Shown here: positions 24,073-34,764 of the stretch, one piece after another
Layout of the letters: each line of letters opens with the position of its first letter
How positions within the stretch are numbered: position 1 is the first letter of the stretch
NCBI GenBank assembly: GCA_004794655.1
Contig: SMMW01000584.1
Location: 7,384,001 to 7,448,000 of the forward strand
DNA: 64,000 nucleotides
From: Marisa cornuarietis
Taxonomy: Eukaryota > Mollusca > Gastropoda > Architaenioglossa > Ampullariidae
Direction of reading: 5' to 3'
Translations under genes and position numbers: made by a program
Notes under the pieces: model-generated
What the model saw: the letters and a program-made list of their open reading frames with translations, nothing else
The model's database searches: none
Told to the model about the DNA's origin: nothing

Positions 24073-24787
24073 TCGATGACGCCTGCCTGCTGATGAAACC
24101 CTGCTCCGGCTTTGCGACTTAAGTCTGTTTGTTATATCAACATGTCATCTTCACACTTTTTTTCAAATGCGACCTTATTTATTTCTTTATTTATTCTTTC
24201 GTTCATTTGTAAAATGAGTCACGTAATGCAAGATCAATTAAATGTGAAGAACCCTTCAAATTCATCTGCTCGGAGTACACGACGCTAAAGAAGAGCAGGG
24301 GAGGGAGATAAAAACTAGAAATGCTGGGGGAGAAATTCAAGAGTATCGTGGTTTGCATGTGATCGGTGTTTAGACCGATTCGTTAATTAGTCGATTATGA
24401 TGTGTCCTGTCTGTTTCTTTTCCACACTTCTCCTTCTCCATAAAGTCTGTTTTTTCGTATGCCAAGGACGTAGCACGTGTTTCCATAACTCAGTTTAAAA
24501 ACTTCAGGCCGTTGTGGATTTTCTATGCAAGTCGTGTCAGGTTCGTTAACAACCGTTTGCTACAAACGTGACTACCATTGATGGAGGAGACGCTGTTGCC
24601 ATGGAAACTCGCTGCCTAGTGTCATTAATTCATTCATTGGATTAAGCAACCATATAATTTCTCCCTTCCTTGGCGTCTACCAGTAATAATAAGGAGAAGG
24701 ACAGCAAATGGTTCTTTCCTTCATTCAGTCTTACAGTAAGTATAGGGAGGTAGTAAGAGAAATACAGTCGAGCTGTAATTATAGGAA

Positions 24788-24789
<2 letters not shown>

Positions 24790-24836
<47 letters not shown>
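24790..24836. repeat. (CA)n microsatellite
   Basis: About 23 uninterrupted CA units. Confidence 0.95.
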
Positions 24837-24839
<3 letters not shown>

Positions 24840-24950
24840 ACAATGAAACTCCGGTTTTGGGCCAAGACTACACTTAAAGCAGTTACTTATAGCTTATGGC
24901 AGGGAAGAATTAAGGTTCTGGGAGGGCACTTAAGGTTTTCGCACTAAATT

Positions 24951-24952
24951 CG

Positions 24953-24991
<39 letters not shown>

Positions 24992-24998
24992 TTGCGTG
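24951..24998. repeat. (CGTG)n microsatellite
   Basis: Ten CGTG units followed by one with a C-to-T change, then decay. Alternating purine-pyrimidine. Confidence 0.95.
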
Positions 24999-25299
24999 GG
25001 TTCGCGAACAAGCGCTGCAGGTCGCCGAACCTACGGCATGTGACAAACTTTCAGCCTAGAAAATCCTTCTGCTAGTAACATAGCAGCTGCAGGCAGACAA
25101 TGAAAGAAGAGTTGGCGAGAGATGGAGCGAAGTTAATGCAAACGATGTAAACGAGGAAACAAAAGGAGACATTCGAACAGGAGACAGGGCGGGGGATGGG
25201 GAAGCGGGGTTAGAATGGGGCAGAATTCCTCCGGCGTCACTGCAGCTCCACTTTTCCCTCCAACACCCCCAACCCCACCACTTTCACCTCTAAATACTG

Positions 25300-25392
25300 A
25301 CATCACCACCACACGTCATCATCACCACCACGACCACCACCATCATCATCATCGTCCGACGACGACGATGACGACGACGACGACGACGCCAC
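25300..25392. repeat. Impure trinucleotide tract (CAC/CAT/GAC)n
   Basis: A mosaic of CAC, CAT and GAC triplets. A translation gives poly-His and poly-Thr, but the triplet pattern is a simple repeat rather than evidence of coding. Confidence 0.8.
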
Positions 25393-26412
25393 CATTCCTC
25401 CCCTTCTGCTTAAGTTTTCTAAGCTTGGAACTTTATCTGCCGGCCTCCAGTGGTAGAGGGCTGTAACTGGCTGGTGAATATGTATGACATCGGTGTCAAC
25501 TCACAGCCCGCCCCCTAGACGGCCACTGGCAGGGCTGTGTGTGTATGCGCGTGTGTATGTGTGCACGTGCGTGAGCGTGTGTGGGTGTGTGTGTGTGCAT
25601 GCGTGCCAACACTGATTTGAGCCGCGAGACAAAGGCTGCGGAGGGCCCTGCCTCCGCGCGCGCCAAGCATCCAAGGTTCGCGCCCAGCCATCGATCCTGC
25701 CAGCAAGCTCGCCGTGTGCAACACTGGATTGGGCGATCCCCGCCTGCTTGCAGGTTCGCTTTCTGAGCGCGATGTTCCAGAACTGGGTGTGGAGGGGAGT
25801 TGTGGAGGGGAGTGGAGGAGGTTGGGGGTGGGGAGAAGGAGGGAAGCATCTGAAGGGGAGGCTACTGCCAGGGATAAGCTTGTCCCCGATAGCAGCACGG
25901 TGCATGTGTCGTCGTGGCACACTTGTCGTCCCCACTCTCCCCCTCCCCCCCCCCGCCACGCCCCCGTCTTTGCTACAACGACGCGTTTCACCTTCCTGCA
26001 TATGAGTCTCTTCCTGCATACCTCCATAAATTTGTCTATCATTTCTGTCTATTACTTTCTTACTTTTACCTTTTTTCTTTGCTTCCTATTTTTCTTTCTT
26101 CTTTTTATATTATTTTTCGTTCATTTTTCTTCCCGTTCTTTCATTCTTTGTTACTCCTCACTGTCTACCATGCTCCTTACCCTTCGTCCCTCTCTTTCCC
26201 CCCTCCCTCTCTCTTTCTCCAATCTTTTCAGGGTTTCTGTTAGTTTTCCGCTGTCATCTTGAGGATGCTGTCTCCTTTAATCAATATTCTGGATTCTGGA
26301 AGCCATCGCTGGCACATCCAAGCGCAATTGTTCTCTCGCGTTCTGTAGTAGTGTTCATCAAGCTTCGGACAGCTAACCGCAGACAAGGCGTGATCGCGTG
26401 CGAACGTGAGTG

Positions 26413-26446
26413 GAGCGTGTGTGTGTGTGTGTGCGCGCGCGCGCGC
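26413..26446. repeat. (GT)n(GC)n tract
   Basis: About eight GT units then about six GC units, alternating purine-pyrimidine throughout. Confidence 0.85.
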
Positions 26447-27213
26447 TCGAGTTACCGCCATGGAAGGTGGCAAAATATGGCGCTGGTGTCTGTCGCTTGT
26501 TAACAGAACGTTTACACAGCATTCATCCTCCACCACTCTCCTGCACACGCTGTCTGTAACATGCATACATCACGCACACACGCATCGGAGCAGCTCCCCG
26601 ACTTTCAAGGATCAATTTATAAGGCTGGAACCTGTCCTATGATTGTAAATCATACGCCAGGGCAGCAACATCGGGGCAGCTAATCTCCTAGTCCAATCCA
26701 ATATTTTAAAACTTGCGTCAACATGTCAGGGATGGCGACACCGCTCCAGCATGTACCCCCAACCTTGTTTTCCATTCCCTTGACGCTCTCTCTCTCTCTC
26801 TCTACCCCCCCCCCCACACACACACCATTCTGCCTCTTTCACTCCATCCGGTTTTATTCAACCCCCTCCCCTCTCTTCTCCTCTCCATCCCTCCCTCATC
26901 CTCTGTTCCCTCACCTTTGTGATCAGGAGAGAAGAAAATATGAGATGCAAGGAAGATCATTGCCTTTATGAATATTCGTTCTTTATGAAAAGAACTGCTT
27001 CGTTTATCCATTCTTCTCTGGCTTGCCTTTCATTCTGGCTGCTTCCGATGGATATTGGTTTTCAAATCGTCATAAGTTAGATGATCTCCCCTTGGAGAAG
27101 CTGCTAATGAAATGTGTCTTTGCATCTGACTCCGTCTTTTCCTGTCTACATCTTCCCCCTTCTCTCTCTCTCTCTCTCACGCCGTGATGTAGCCTTAGTT
27201 GCTGGCACGGAGT

Positions 27214-27216
<3 letters not shown>

Positions 27217-27251
<35 letters not shown>

Positions 27252-27270
27252 CTCTCTCTCTCTCTCTCTC
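27217..27270. repeat. (AC)n(TC)n compound microsatellite
   Basis: About 16 AC units then about 11 TC units. Separate short (CT)n tracts occur at about 27161-27178 and 27451-27470. Confidence 0.95.
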
Positions 27271-28539
27271 AACCCCCTATTTGTGCTTATAATTTTCCGT
27301 CTTTTTCTATTGTAGTGCCTTTGTCTTGTAGTAATGTAGTCTTTTAGTTTTTATTCTTAGATCGAGGGTTAGATGTGAAAAATCATAACTTTTGCTTATT
27401 CCAATATCCTCGTGAATAAAGATTTGTCACGTGTCATTAAACTCTTGTTCCCTCTCTCTCTCTCTCTCTCTTGGTGGCTGTGTTTGATCTGTTTGTGTAT
27501 CCCCATCCATCTGCCAGCCTTATATTATTTTTATTCGTAATGTTACACATTATCACTTGTTTTACTGAACAACTCTAAAAGGTGGAGGAGTATTTCATGC
27601 CGTGCAAATCACGTGGTCTAACAGAAATGTCAGACACACATTCTTGACTCTCCTCTTTGGCTTTCTCCTCTACTTTACGCTCATCCCCTTCCGCTGACCG
27701 ACGGGTTGGGGTTTTTTTTTATTATTATCATTCCTTCCTTTTTTCCTCCCAACATTTACATGGGGTGTTTATAACTCCGAGTAGATCTGTGTGTCTCCGA
27801 TCGGTGACACATGTCACGCTCAAAAGACTCTTGTCACATCATTTATTAATGCCTTGAATAAGAAATCGCAAAGCTCGAGAAGTTAAATAAAAACAACTTC
27901 CTCTCCTGGTCAAATTCCCGTTTCGGCCCGATGTAAGCTCAGTACAGGCGGCATCATGGCGACCATAGCCTCGCTGATATAAGCCGATCAGAAAATACTG
28001 ATTCTCGAACGTCCACGCGCAGACACGGAAACTATTGTTGTGTTGTTTAATGCACAAGAAAACATGACGGAATAAGTGTCCATACGTTCCCAAAGGATTC
28101 ATCGTTGAGAAGACAGTGGATCAACTTTGCTCCTGAATGTTGCCCAGTAATGTATGTGCTGAAGATGCAAAAGGTTTGGAGGCACCGCAAAATCGTCTTC
28201 TTCCAGCGTCCGTGCCTGCTATACAGAAGCATGCTTTTTCTCGTCCAAAAACACAGAGAAGGTCCAGGAATACCTGAAGTCATCTCGAGAAATATACTTA
28301 ATTCAACTTTTTAAATCACAATATTATAATTGTGACCGGCGATACAATATTTGCACACAGTAAATGATAAGGAATATCTGCAACAGCCTTCCCTAAAATA
28401 CATCTCTTCTTTTATATTTTCTTAAATTTGTGCGTGCGAAAGTCTCTTTTTCTTGCTGTTATTTACACCATCAACCGTATGAGCAACTATGTCATATAAA
28501 CGTGCAGATCAATCCCAATGGCAAATTCTTACACTTCAG

Positions 28540-28798
28540 GGGCCAGTTAAACAACACATTTTAATTTTAAACACTTTTTAGCCTTAAATCGTTTTAGATA
28601 ATTAAAGTGCACACCATAATTTTAGAATTTTTAAAACTAAAACTGCTTTAAGTAAAACAAAGTTGTTTAAGACTGACTTTCCGTCCTGTCAGTACAATGT
28701 TTTGTATATTTTTGTGCAATGCATCTAAATGGCAGAGAAGAGATTTTGCTTCTTTAGAACAGTTTTAAAGGTTTAGAAACATGTTGTGCAACTGGCCC
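28540..28798 (+). mobile_element. MITE, copy 1 (terminal inverted repeats, 3-bp target duplication)
   Basis: The element begins GGGCCAGTTAAACAACA and ends TGTTGTGCAACTGGCCC, imperfect terminal inverted repeats. It is flanked on both sides by CAG (28537-28539 and 28799-28801). It is 259 bp, AT-rich inside and has no coding capacity. A second copy lies at 45796-46044 with the same ends and a colinear interior. A 3-bp CWG-type duplication (CAG here, CTG at the other copy) is reported for some PIF/Harbinger-type transposons, but without a transposase the superfamily is an inference. Confidence 0.85.
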
Positions 28799-29035
28799 CA
28801 GGCTTTTGTGACAGTACGTAAGTAAACGGACAACCGTAAATGTAATGGCCACTTGCAGCTTGCAAAATTTGACGAACATCAACGATGGGTACCATATGGT
28901 ATTGCAAAGTCGCTCTTCGCCGTCTGCTGCCTGGGCATATTGTGTTTGGGTCTTCACAGTCCTCATAGTCAAACATGTAAGGTTTACTACCGTCAAGGAT
29001 AGAGAACAGCGTTTTACATTCGTCTTCGCTACTAC
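28790..29035 (-). CDS. Possible decayed exon or coding relic next to the MITE
   Basis: On the minus strand a frame is open for about 80 codons, with a stop upstream of a TGCTGTAG acceptor-like end. Recognisable pieces are SSEDECKTLFSILDGSKPYM, then FDYEDCEDPNTICPGSRRRR, then LQYHMVPIVDVRQILQAASG and HYIYGCPFTYVLSQKPG. The acidic and Cys-rich composition looks like protein rather than noise. The frame runs into the end of the MITE at 28798, so the insertion may have cut a former exon or supplied its end. A second frame over the same DNA is also open for part of its length. The product is not recognised. Confidence 0.3.
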
Positions 29036-29348
29036 AGCATGATCAATGAAGATCGTCTGATGAACACCTTCTGGCCATAATATGCTTACAGAGACGGGCT
29101 GTGACGTCACACGTTTTTCGTGCGTGGGGGCGACATTTCGCAGCACGTGCTGACTATTGGTGCAACTCGCCAACTTTCAAATTTGATAATAAATTTTATA
29201 TTGTCTCTTCCTACCGGAATCTGTTTATAACTTGGAACAGTCGGGTAGAAGATGATGTTGTCGGACCCTATACCTACGATTAAATACGTATGGGGCGCCA
29301 AGAGTGGAATTTTCTCAAATTTGCTATTTCTAGCTATGCATTGCAATG

Positions 29349-29398
29349 TATAAGTATAGAATGCAATGTATAGCTATACATTGCATTTTATACTTATA
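29349..29398. repeat. 50-bp near-perfect palindrome
   Basis: The centre AATGCAATGTATAG|CTATACATTGCATT (29360-29387) is a perfect 28-bp palindrome. It is extended by TATAAGTATA and TATACTTATA on the two sides with a single mismatch (29359 and 29388). Related TGCAAT/ATTGCA words continue for about 25 bp on both sides. Confidence 0.9.
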
Positions 29399-29554
29399 GA
29401 TTGCATTTTATATTTATACAATTCAAGCTCTGATGGATGATTTAAGTAGTTCAAATGGTGGGAACTTGTCTTAAATCTTCAAACTGATAACAATGGAGTA
29501 TGAAAAAGTGTCATTAAAATCTGGCAATGGGTCTGTTATGTACCTATATAGTTT

Positions 29555-29556
<2 letters not shown>

Positions 29557-29624
<68 letters not shown>
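29557..29624. repeat. (GT)n microsatellite
   Basis: About 34 uninterrupted GT units. Confidence 0.95.
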
Positions 29625-29627
<3 letters not shown>

Positions 29628-29882
29628 AAATATCGTGGAATAAAAAGCAAGAACATTCAATGTTGTTTTCATGTACTTAAAAGCAAATTTGAACTTTTAG
29701 GCGCGTGACGTCGCACTAGTGGGCGATAGAATAGGGGGATATGGGGAATGTGGTGAGTAGGGTCAATGTATATGCAGACCTGCCTACTGCTACGGATTTT
29801 CTGTAGCAGCCACGGATTAAGACCCTTGAAGACATAACAACAGCCAAGCGTAAAATAGAATAAGTAAAAAAAAATGTGTAAA

Positions 29883-30172
29883 GCACACTTAAATTTAAAA
29901 TTTTCGAAAAAGAGTAAAATAATTTTTTGCTTAGGTCTCGGGATTTTCTTTAATATAAAAATAATATAATATAAATATAATTTTAAAAAACTCTAATATA
30001 AAAGTGTGAGGGGCACTCTTGGAAGTATTTTACAATGTAGTAATGTTTTATTTCAGTGTTTCTAAGAGTGCCCCTCACACTTTTATATTTTAATTTATAT
30101 GTATTAAAGAAAATCTCAACACCTAAAGAAAGAATTATTTTACCCTTTTCAGTACATTTCAAATAAAGTGTA
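29883..30172. mobile_element. Foldback (long-hairpin) element
   Basis: The two halves are inverted copies of each other. The inner arms are perfect over 26 bp: AATATAAAAGTGTGAGGGGC then ACTCTT at 29995-30020 against its reverse complement at 30064-30089, around a 43-nt loop. Further out, 29914-29954 (GTAAAATAATTTTTTGCTTA onwards) matches the reverse complement of 30103-30143 with few changes, and weaker matching continues to about 29883 and 30172. Arms of about 130-140 bp with a small loop fit a foldback-type MITE. No target-site duplication could be fixed. Confidence 0.7.
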
Positions 30173-30684
30173 TTTAAGAAAAATTAATTATTTTATCTTA
30201 AACACTTTCGTCTTTTTGAATTTTGTTATCGGTTTTTTTTTCGTTTTACTTTGTGAGTTTATTCTATTTTTTAATTCAATATGAACTACATACAGATCAT
30301 GAATATTAAATCTAAAAAGTAACTGGAAGAAAACACATTTTTAAATATAAGTCCAATAAAAGTGTGTAAAAAGAAACCCAAAGCGGTCATCAAAGCAGCG
30401 AATACTTGACGAGCGAAGATTTGTTTTTTTTCACTTGGGTTCGTTGAAGTCTGTTATCGATGAAACCAGGGAAAGGACACGAACATGTGTTGTATCTGTT
30501 GTTGTCTGTCAAACGCGCACATTCCTTGTCGATACGAATATTCCAGTTTCTGTTTCAAGAGTTTATTAAATTTTATAATTAGGTATAATCATTTACAAAG
30601 TATGTGTCTTGTTATTTGTGACAACGGATCGAAACTACTTGTCAAGGAAAATAATGAATCAAGTGTCTACGGATGAAAGGGACG

Positions 30685-30825
30685 ATAAACTGACATTTTG
30701 AGTAGGAATGTTAGGAATCGAGAACTGAAATTTTGAGTGGGAATGAAAGTGAAAGGGAATCGACATTTTGAGGGGGGAATGCTAATGATAGGGAATAGGT
30801 ATTTTGAGTGGGAATGGTATAGTGA
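30685..30825. repeat. Decayed ~37-bp tandem repeat
   Basis: Four units each carry ACATTTTGAGTGGGAATG or a close variant (starting near 30690, 30727, 30764 and 30801), separated by variable AAAGTGAAAGGGAATCG-like spacers. Confidence 0.7.
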
Positions 30826-31452
30826 GCGGGACTTTGCGGGAGGGGACAGACAGGTCTGGTTTATGGTGTGTGCGGTTCGAAACTGCCCGGGTCCTAGGCG
30901 CGTCTGTTGGCAGATACCGCGGCATCTGCCGACAACCCTGACGCTATTTCCGACACAGATTTATCCAATTTTTCTCTCTCGTTACGAAAATTCATGTAGC
31001 TGTTTAGTTCTAGCCAAACGACATCTCAACACTGCTATTTTTAGGTGCTATATGAAAGGATCTGAACCACTACCGCTCCTTGGCTGATAGATAAAGTGTT
31101 TTTATCTTTTATTTTCTATCAAAGACAGCGCCTGCGACACGAAAGAAATGCGAGGGTCTGCTGTACACAAACATATATCACAGTCGTCTGGACTAACTGC
31201 TATGCCATTACCATAGGAAAACGAACGGGCTCTATGCAAATTTATCGTCCGTTATAAATCTGACGACGGTGTTTGTGAGGGCCGAAATTGGCAGCGACAG
31301 CCAAGAGTGATCGCGGGGCAGATGGAGTTTTCTAGAAACAGCTGATAAGGTCAGCCGTGCCAACGTGGCGGCGCGTGGGCACTGGCCAGCCACCAGGCAC
31401 ACGACAGTCGGTCTGAAGTGACCTGTGTGCACGCAAGGATGGCCAGTGGGGT

Positions 31453-31463
31453 AAGATGGCGGC
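31453..31463 (+). promoter_or_regulatory. YY1-like motif AAGATGGCGGC
   Basis: The 11-base word matches the classic YY1 core promoter site and lies in a locally GC-rich stretch (about 31240-31530). No exon follows convincingly, so its use is uncertain. Confidence 0.25.
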
Positions 31464-31538
31464 CAGCGACACCCTGCAGACAACTATGAGAGTCCTGACG
31501 CCACCTGTTGCTCTCGCAACCTGCTCGTCCACAAAACT

Positions 31539-31556
31539 GCGTGCGTGCGTGCGTGC

Positions 31557-31633
<77 letters not shown>
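31539..31633. repeat. (GCGT)n(GT)n compound microsatellite
   Basis: About five GCGT units run into about 36 GT units. Confidence 0.95.
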
Positions 31634-31635
<2 letters not shown>

Positions 31636-31932
31636 AATAAGGATTGTGTACTCCTCCCTTTCTCTCTTTCTTTCTCTGAATATCTAATTGTCTTTTCCTG
31701 AAAATTCCTCACTCATCAATTCCCTATTTTTACATTGTATATAGTTGTCTATCTTATATATATATATACTGTGTGCATGAGTGCACGCACCTGAGTATAT
31801 ATTTGTGGCTATGAAAGATTAGGGTTAATTATTTGCACAAACGTCAATTTTTAAATTAACAGCTCTTTCTTCTTCTTTTAGTTATTCTTCATTCTTTCTC
31901 ACTCTCTCATCTCTCTCGTATTTTCTTTACAG

Positions 31933-32109
31933 GTCAAAGTTACTGCGGCGCCACAAACTCACTGTCGCTGTTGCAGGATGTCGACTGTCGACTTCACGTG
32001 TCTGTGCGCCTCCTTCCCGTTGAGGCACTTACTACGATGCCACAAACTTCGAGGTGTGCCACACCATTCACAGACATTCCTGAGCGTCGGTATTTATGTT
32101 CGGGCCTAG
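31933..32109 (+). CDS. Possible terminal exon
   Basis: A strong acceptor with a long pyrimidine tract (CTCTCGTATTTTCTTTACAG) is followed by a frame open for 58 codons to a TAG. It starts VKVTAAPQTHCRCCRMSTVD and is rich in Cys, His and Arg. An internal CAG (TGTTGCAG) could be an alternative acceptor. Support is only the acceptor quality and the open frame. No product is recognised. Confidence 0.2.
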   Translation, partial: VKVTAAPQTHCRCCRMSTVDFTCLCASFPLRHLLRCHKLRGVPHHSQTFLSVGIYVRA

Positions 32110-32490
32110 GTGTGTGCTTGTGTACTGTATCCTAGAATCTGTGTTTTTCGAAGCCTTGTAATCTTCATCATCTGTTCCTGTAGATACGTGTGCATGTACG
32201 CGTGTGTGAATGTCATATATCAATATGCGTAAATATAATCTGATAATACCTGAACATCTTTATGTATGTGCATGAGATAAGTTCCAAAGGTAAAATATCC
32301 TGTCTTTCAGCACTGAAAATACTCTTTGTGAAAAAAAAAAGGTCTTCTATTGTGCATGCATGTACTCTATGACTATGCCGCTAAAGACGCAAACCAACCA
32401 CGAACGGAAGAGCACAGATTCGCATTTCTCACCAGGCTCTAGTGCCTTCTTAACCCAACACGAAACACATTTTGTCAAATATGTGTCGAT

Positions 32491-32770
32491 AATCGAAGAC
32501 TTGCCCTCCATCGTTTATCTGCCTTGCGTAAAAGCCTGGAGACGCGGCCCAAAATATGGCTGGTGCAATGTTTGACACGCCTCGGTGTCCCGATAGCCTT
32601 CTTCAAATATGGCGCCGGTCAGCGCGGGGGGAATGTGGGGGCGATGTCATTCGTCGGGAATATCGCTTGTGCAAGACCGGCCAAGGGGCACTAGGGGTTA
32701 ATGGCTGGCGTTGGCGCCGTCTGCTTCGCGGAGAGGAAGACAACGCGCTGTGACGTCATTGTGACTGCTG
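32491..32770 (+). repeat. Inverted-repeat pair, left arm
   Basis: This 280-bp GC-rich segment is repeated in inverted orientation at 33441-33718. Shared landmarks are AATCGAAGAC at the outer end, AAAGCCTGGAGACGCGGCCC, AAATATGGCTGGTGCAATGT, AATATCGCTTGTGCAAGACC, GGAAGACAACGCGCTGTGAC, then GTCAT and GTGACTGCTG at the inner end. Similarity is high but not perfect. The arms could be ends of one element with long terminal inverted repeats (total about 1.2 kb), or two insertions of one family. Confidence 0.85.
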
Positions 32771-32966
32771 CTTGCAGGAAAAGGGAAGTTAATTTTACAA
32801 CCTGTCACGTGAGAATGTGCTAAACTAGTCACGTATTCGACAAAATATGTAGCGTTAAGAAGGCCTTGTGGTTACGTCGCCGCGGGAAAACCTTCGTCAA
32901 CGCTTCATTGCCCTTTTTATCCCCCCATTGTGTCCTACTACTGCGCCACCTCGCTAGTGGATTGGC

Positions 32967-32989
32967 TGACTCATGAATGACGTCATTCA
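32967..32989. promoter_or_regulatory. Composite bZIP sites: AP-1 site and 16-bp CRE palindrome
   Basis: TGACTCA (32967-32973) is followed directly by the perfect palindrome TGAATGACGTCATTCA (32974-32989), whose core TGACGTCA is the full CRE/ATF site. An inverted CCAAT box (ATTGG, near 32961) lies just upstream. The spacing is promoter-like. The group sits in the 670-bp spacer between the two inverted arms. Confidence 0.4.
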
Positions 32990-33440
32990 CTCATTTCTCC
33001 TGTGGAACTTTGACTCTGGCGCGACAGTATTTTTACCTCGCAACGGATATTTCTTTGACCGTGAACAAACATTATGCAAACAGAACTGCTTTTTAAAACA
33101 TGCAGAAATTTGATGATGAGGCGGAGGAGGAGGAGGATCTACAACTATCTGAAGAAATCCAGTAAAATAACATTGTCACCTATTTTTACAGCTACCTATT
33201 TCCTCACATACCTGCATACCTTCCTCTTCTTTTATACCTATCTGCCTAAACCAAAAACCGTACAAACACAAAAAACGACAGGCATGAACGTAGACATACA
33301 GTCAGTCACACAGGCAGGCAGCCAGGCAGGCTTACACACAGATTCAGACAGGAAGTCAGACAATGAGAGACAGGACAAACTGACAACACACAGATGTGTT
33401 GTTGACTGTGGTTCAGTCTCGATCGTGAGGACAACAGGCG

Positions 33441-33718
33441 CAGCAGTCACTATGACGTCACAGCGCGTTGTCTTCCTCTCCTCAAAGCAGGCGGCGCCAA
33501 CGCCAGCCAGTCCCCAGTGACCCTTGGCCGGTCTTGCACAAGCGATATTCCCAGCGAAAGACATTCCCCCTCCCTTCCCCTGCGATGACCGCCGCCATGT
33601 TTGGAGAAGGCTCTCAGCCCGCCGAGCCCGTGCCAAACATTGCACCAGCCATATTTTGGGCCGCGTCTCCAGGCTTTTATACACGGCCAGCAGACGATAG
33701 CGAGCAGGTCTTCGATTG
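33441..33718 (-). repeat. Inverted-repeat pair, right arm
   Basis: Reverse-complement partner of 32491-32770. This copy has TATAAAAGCCTGGAG where the left copy has CGTAAAAGCCTGGAG, giving a TATA-like word. It also has ACATGGCGGCGGTC, a YY1-like word, where the left copy has ATATGGCGCCGGTC. Confidence 0.85.
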
Positions 33719-33901
33719 TTTCTGCCGGGAATATCAATAGAGTTGCAGATGGCGGATCAAACAACGACACATGAGGAAGAGGGAGGAGACGAGAGAAAGA
33801 GTGAGAGATCGTGGAAGGTGGCGGGGGAGGGGAGAGAGAGGAATGAAGATGATACAGCTGCTAGCGGAACACGTGTTTAAGAAACCGTGCGGTTGAAGTG
33901 A

Positions 33902-33902
<1 letters not shown>

Positions 33903-33954
<52 letters not shown>
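33903..33954. repeat. (TG)n microsatellite
   Basis: About 26 uninterrupted TG units. Confidence 0.95.
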
Positions 33955-33955
<1 letters not shown>

Positions 33956-34309
33956 ATGCTGAGTGCAAGCTGTGATTGTATGAATGTGTGTGTGAGTGAG
34001 GGAGAGAGAGAGAGAGAGGAGTAGAGAAGTATTGTGTATAAAATAAAACAATAAAAGTAGTATCGATAAAGCATAGAAATGGTATTTCCTTACTATCTCT
34101 GCAAGCATGTTTTTTTTTACTTTACTTTTTCTCTCTGTGTGTGTGTGTGTGTCTGTGATAGAGAGAGAGGGGGGGAGATCGAAAGATGCAGAAGAAAAGA
34201 TTGTTTTCGAAGTTTCCACGATACTAAAAATAGTTTGCTAAGAAGTCAATGCTCGTGCTGTGAGTTGGCGGGGTGTTCTCGATTCCACCCCCCCCCCCCG
34301 CTCGTTTCC

Positions 34310-34764
34310 CCACCACCCCAGTTTCTCGCACGAGCGCGCTGTCGCCGTACCGCGCGGCGCTTTTGAGAGTGGCTCTACTGTCGCGCGGTGCGTCAGAAAC
34401 AGTATGACGTGATACAAATGTCAGAAAAAAGTCTGTCACCAGCTGTGGCATTTCATCGCACCCGATAACTCATAGGCGGCAAATAAACCGTCAAACGAAT
34501 TAAAACTATCGATTTTAAGGCCAGCAATTCCGCTTCCGCAGACTCACCGTTACACGGTCGCCTCCCTTGGTGGAAATGACGCATTGTGGACAGGGGCGCC
34601 CAAGGCAGCGGACGGCGAAGGTGAGAGCGCGTGCGCGGAGCAGCTACGCAACTCAGTAGAGGACGTCAGTGCGCAGTGGTCTGACGTCTTGGCCGGACAC
34701 CTGGCACCTGGCTTTCCAGACCGCCGCCAGAGGTCACTGCTGCATGACGGAAGGTGGTGTTCAG
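34310..34764 (+). promoter_or_regulatory. CpG-rich segment with a possible non-coding or first exon
   Basis: CpG density is raised here (for example CACGAGCGCGCTGTCGCCGT near 34330 and GAGAGCGCGTGCGCGGAGCA near 34622). The segment ends in a strong donor, GTTCAG|GTAAGACT, after 34764. A second possible donor, GCGAAG|GTGAGA, lies near 34619. An ATG at 34576 opens only 27 codons. A promoter with a mostly untranslated first exon is a reasonable reading. The neighbouring exon candidate is at 35404-35458. Confidence 0.35.

Larger units (their letters stand above)
24084..28536. other. Stretch without a recognised gene
   Basis: Besides the simple repeats listed, 25500-25950 is GC-rich with many short open frames on both strands, none with a start and splice signals together. 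26030-26240 is pyrimidine-rich. Open frames near 27839-28314 on both strands have no recognised motif. Confidence 0.45.

Noticed and set aside
30864..30890. GGTTCGAAACTGC as a possible tRNA T-arm
   Set aside because: No matching D-arm, anticodon stem or acceptor stem lies upstream.
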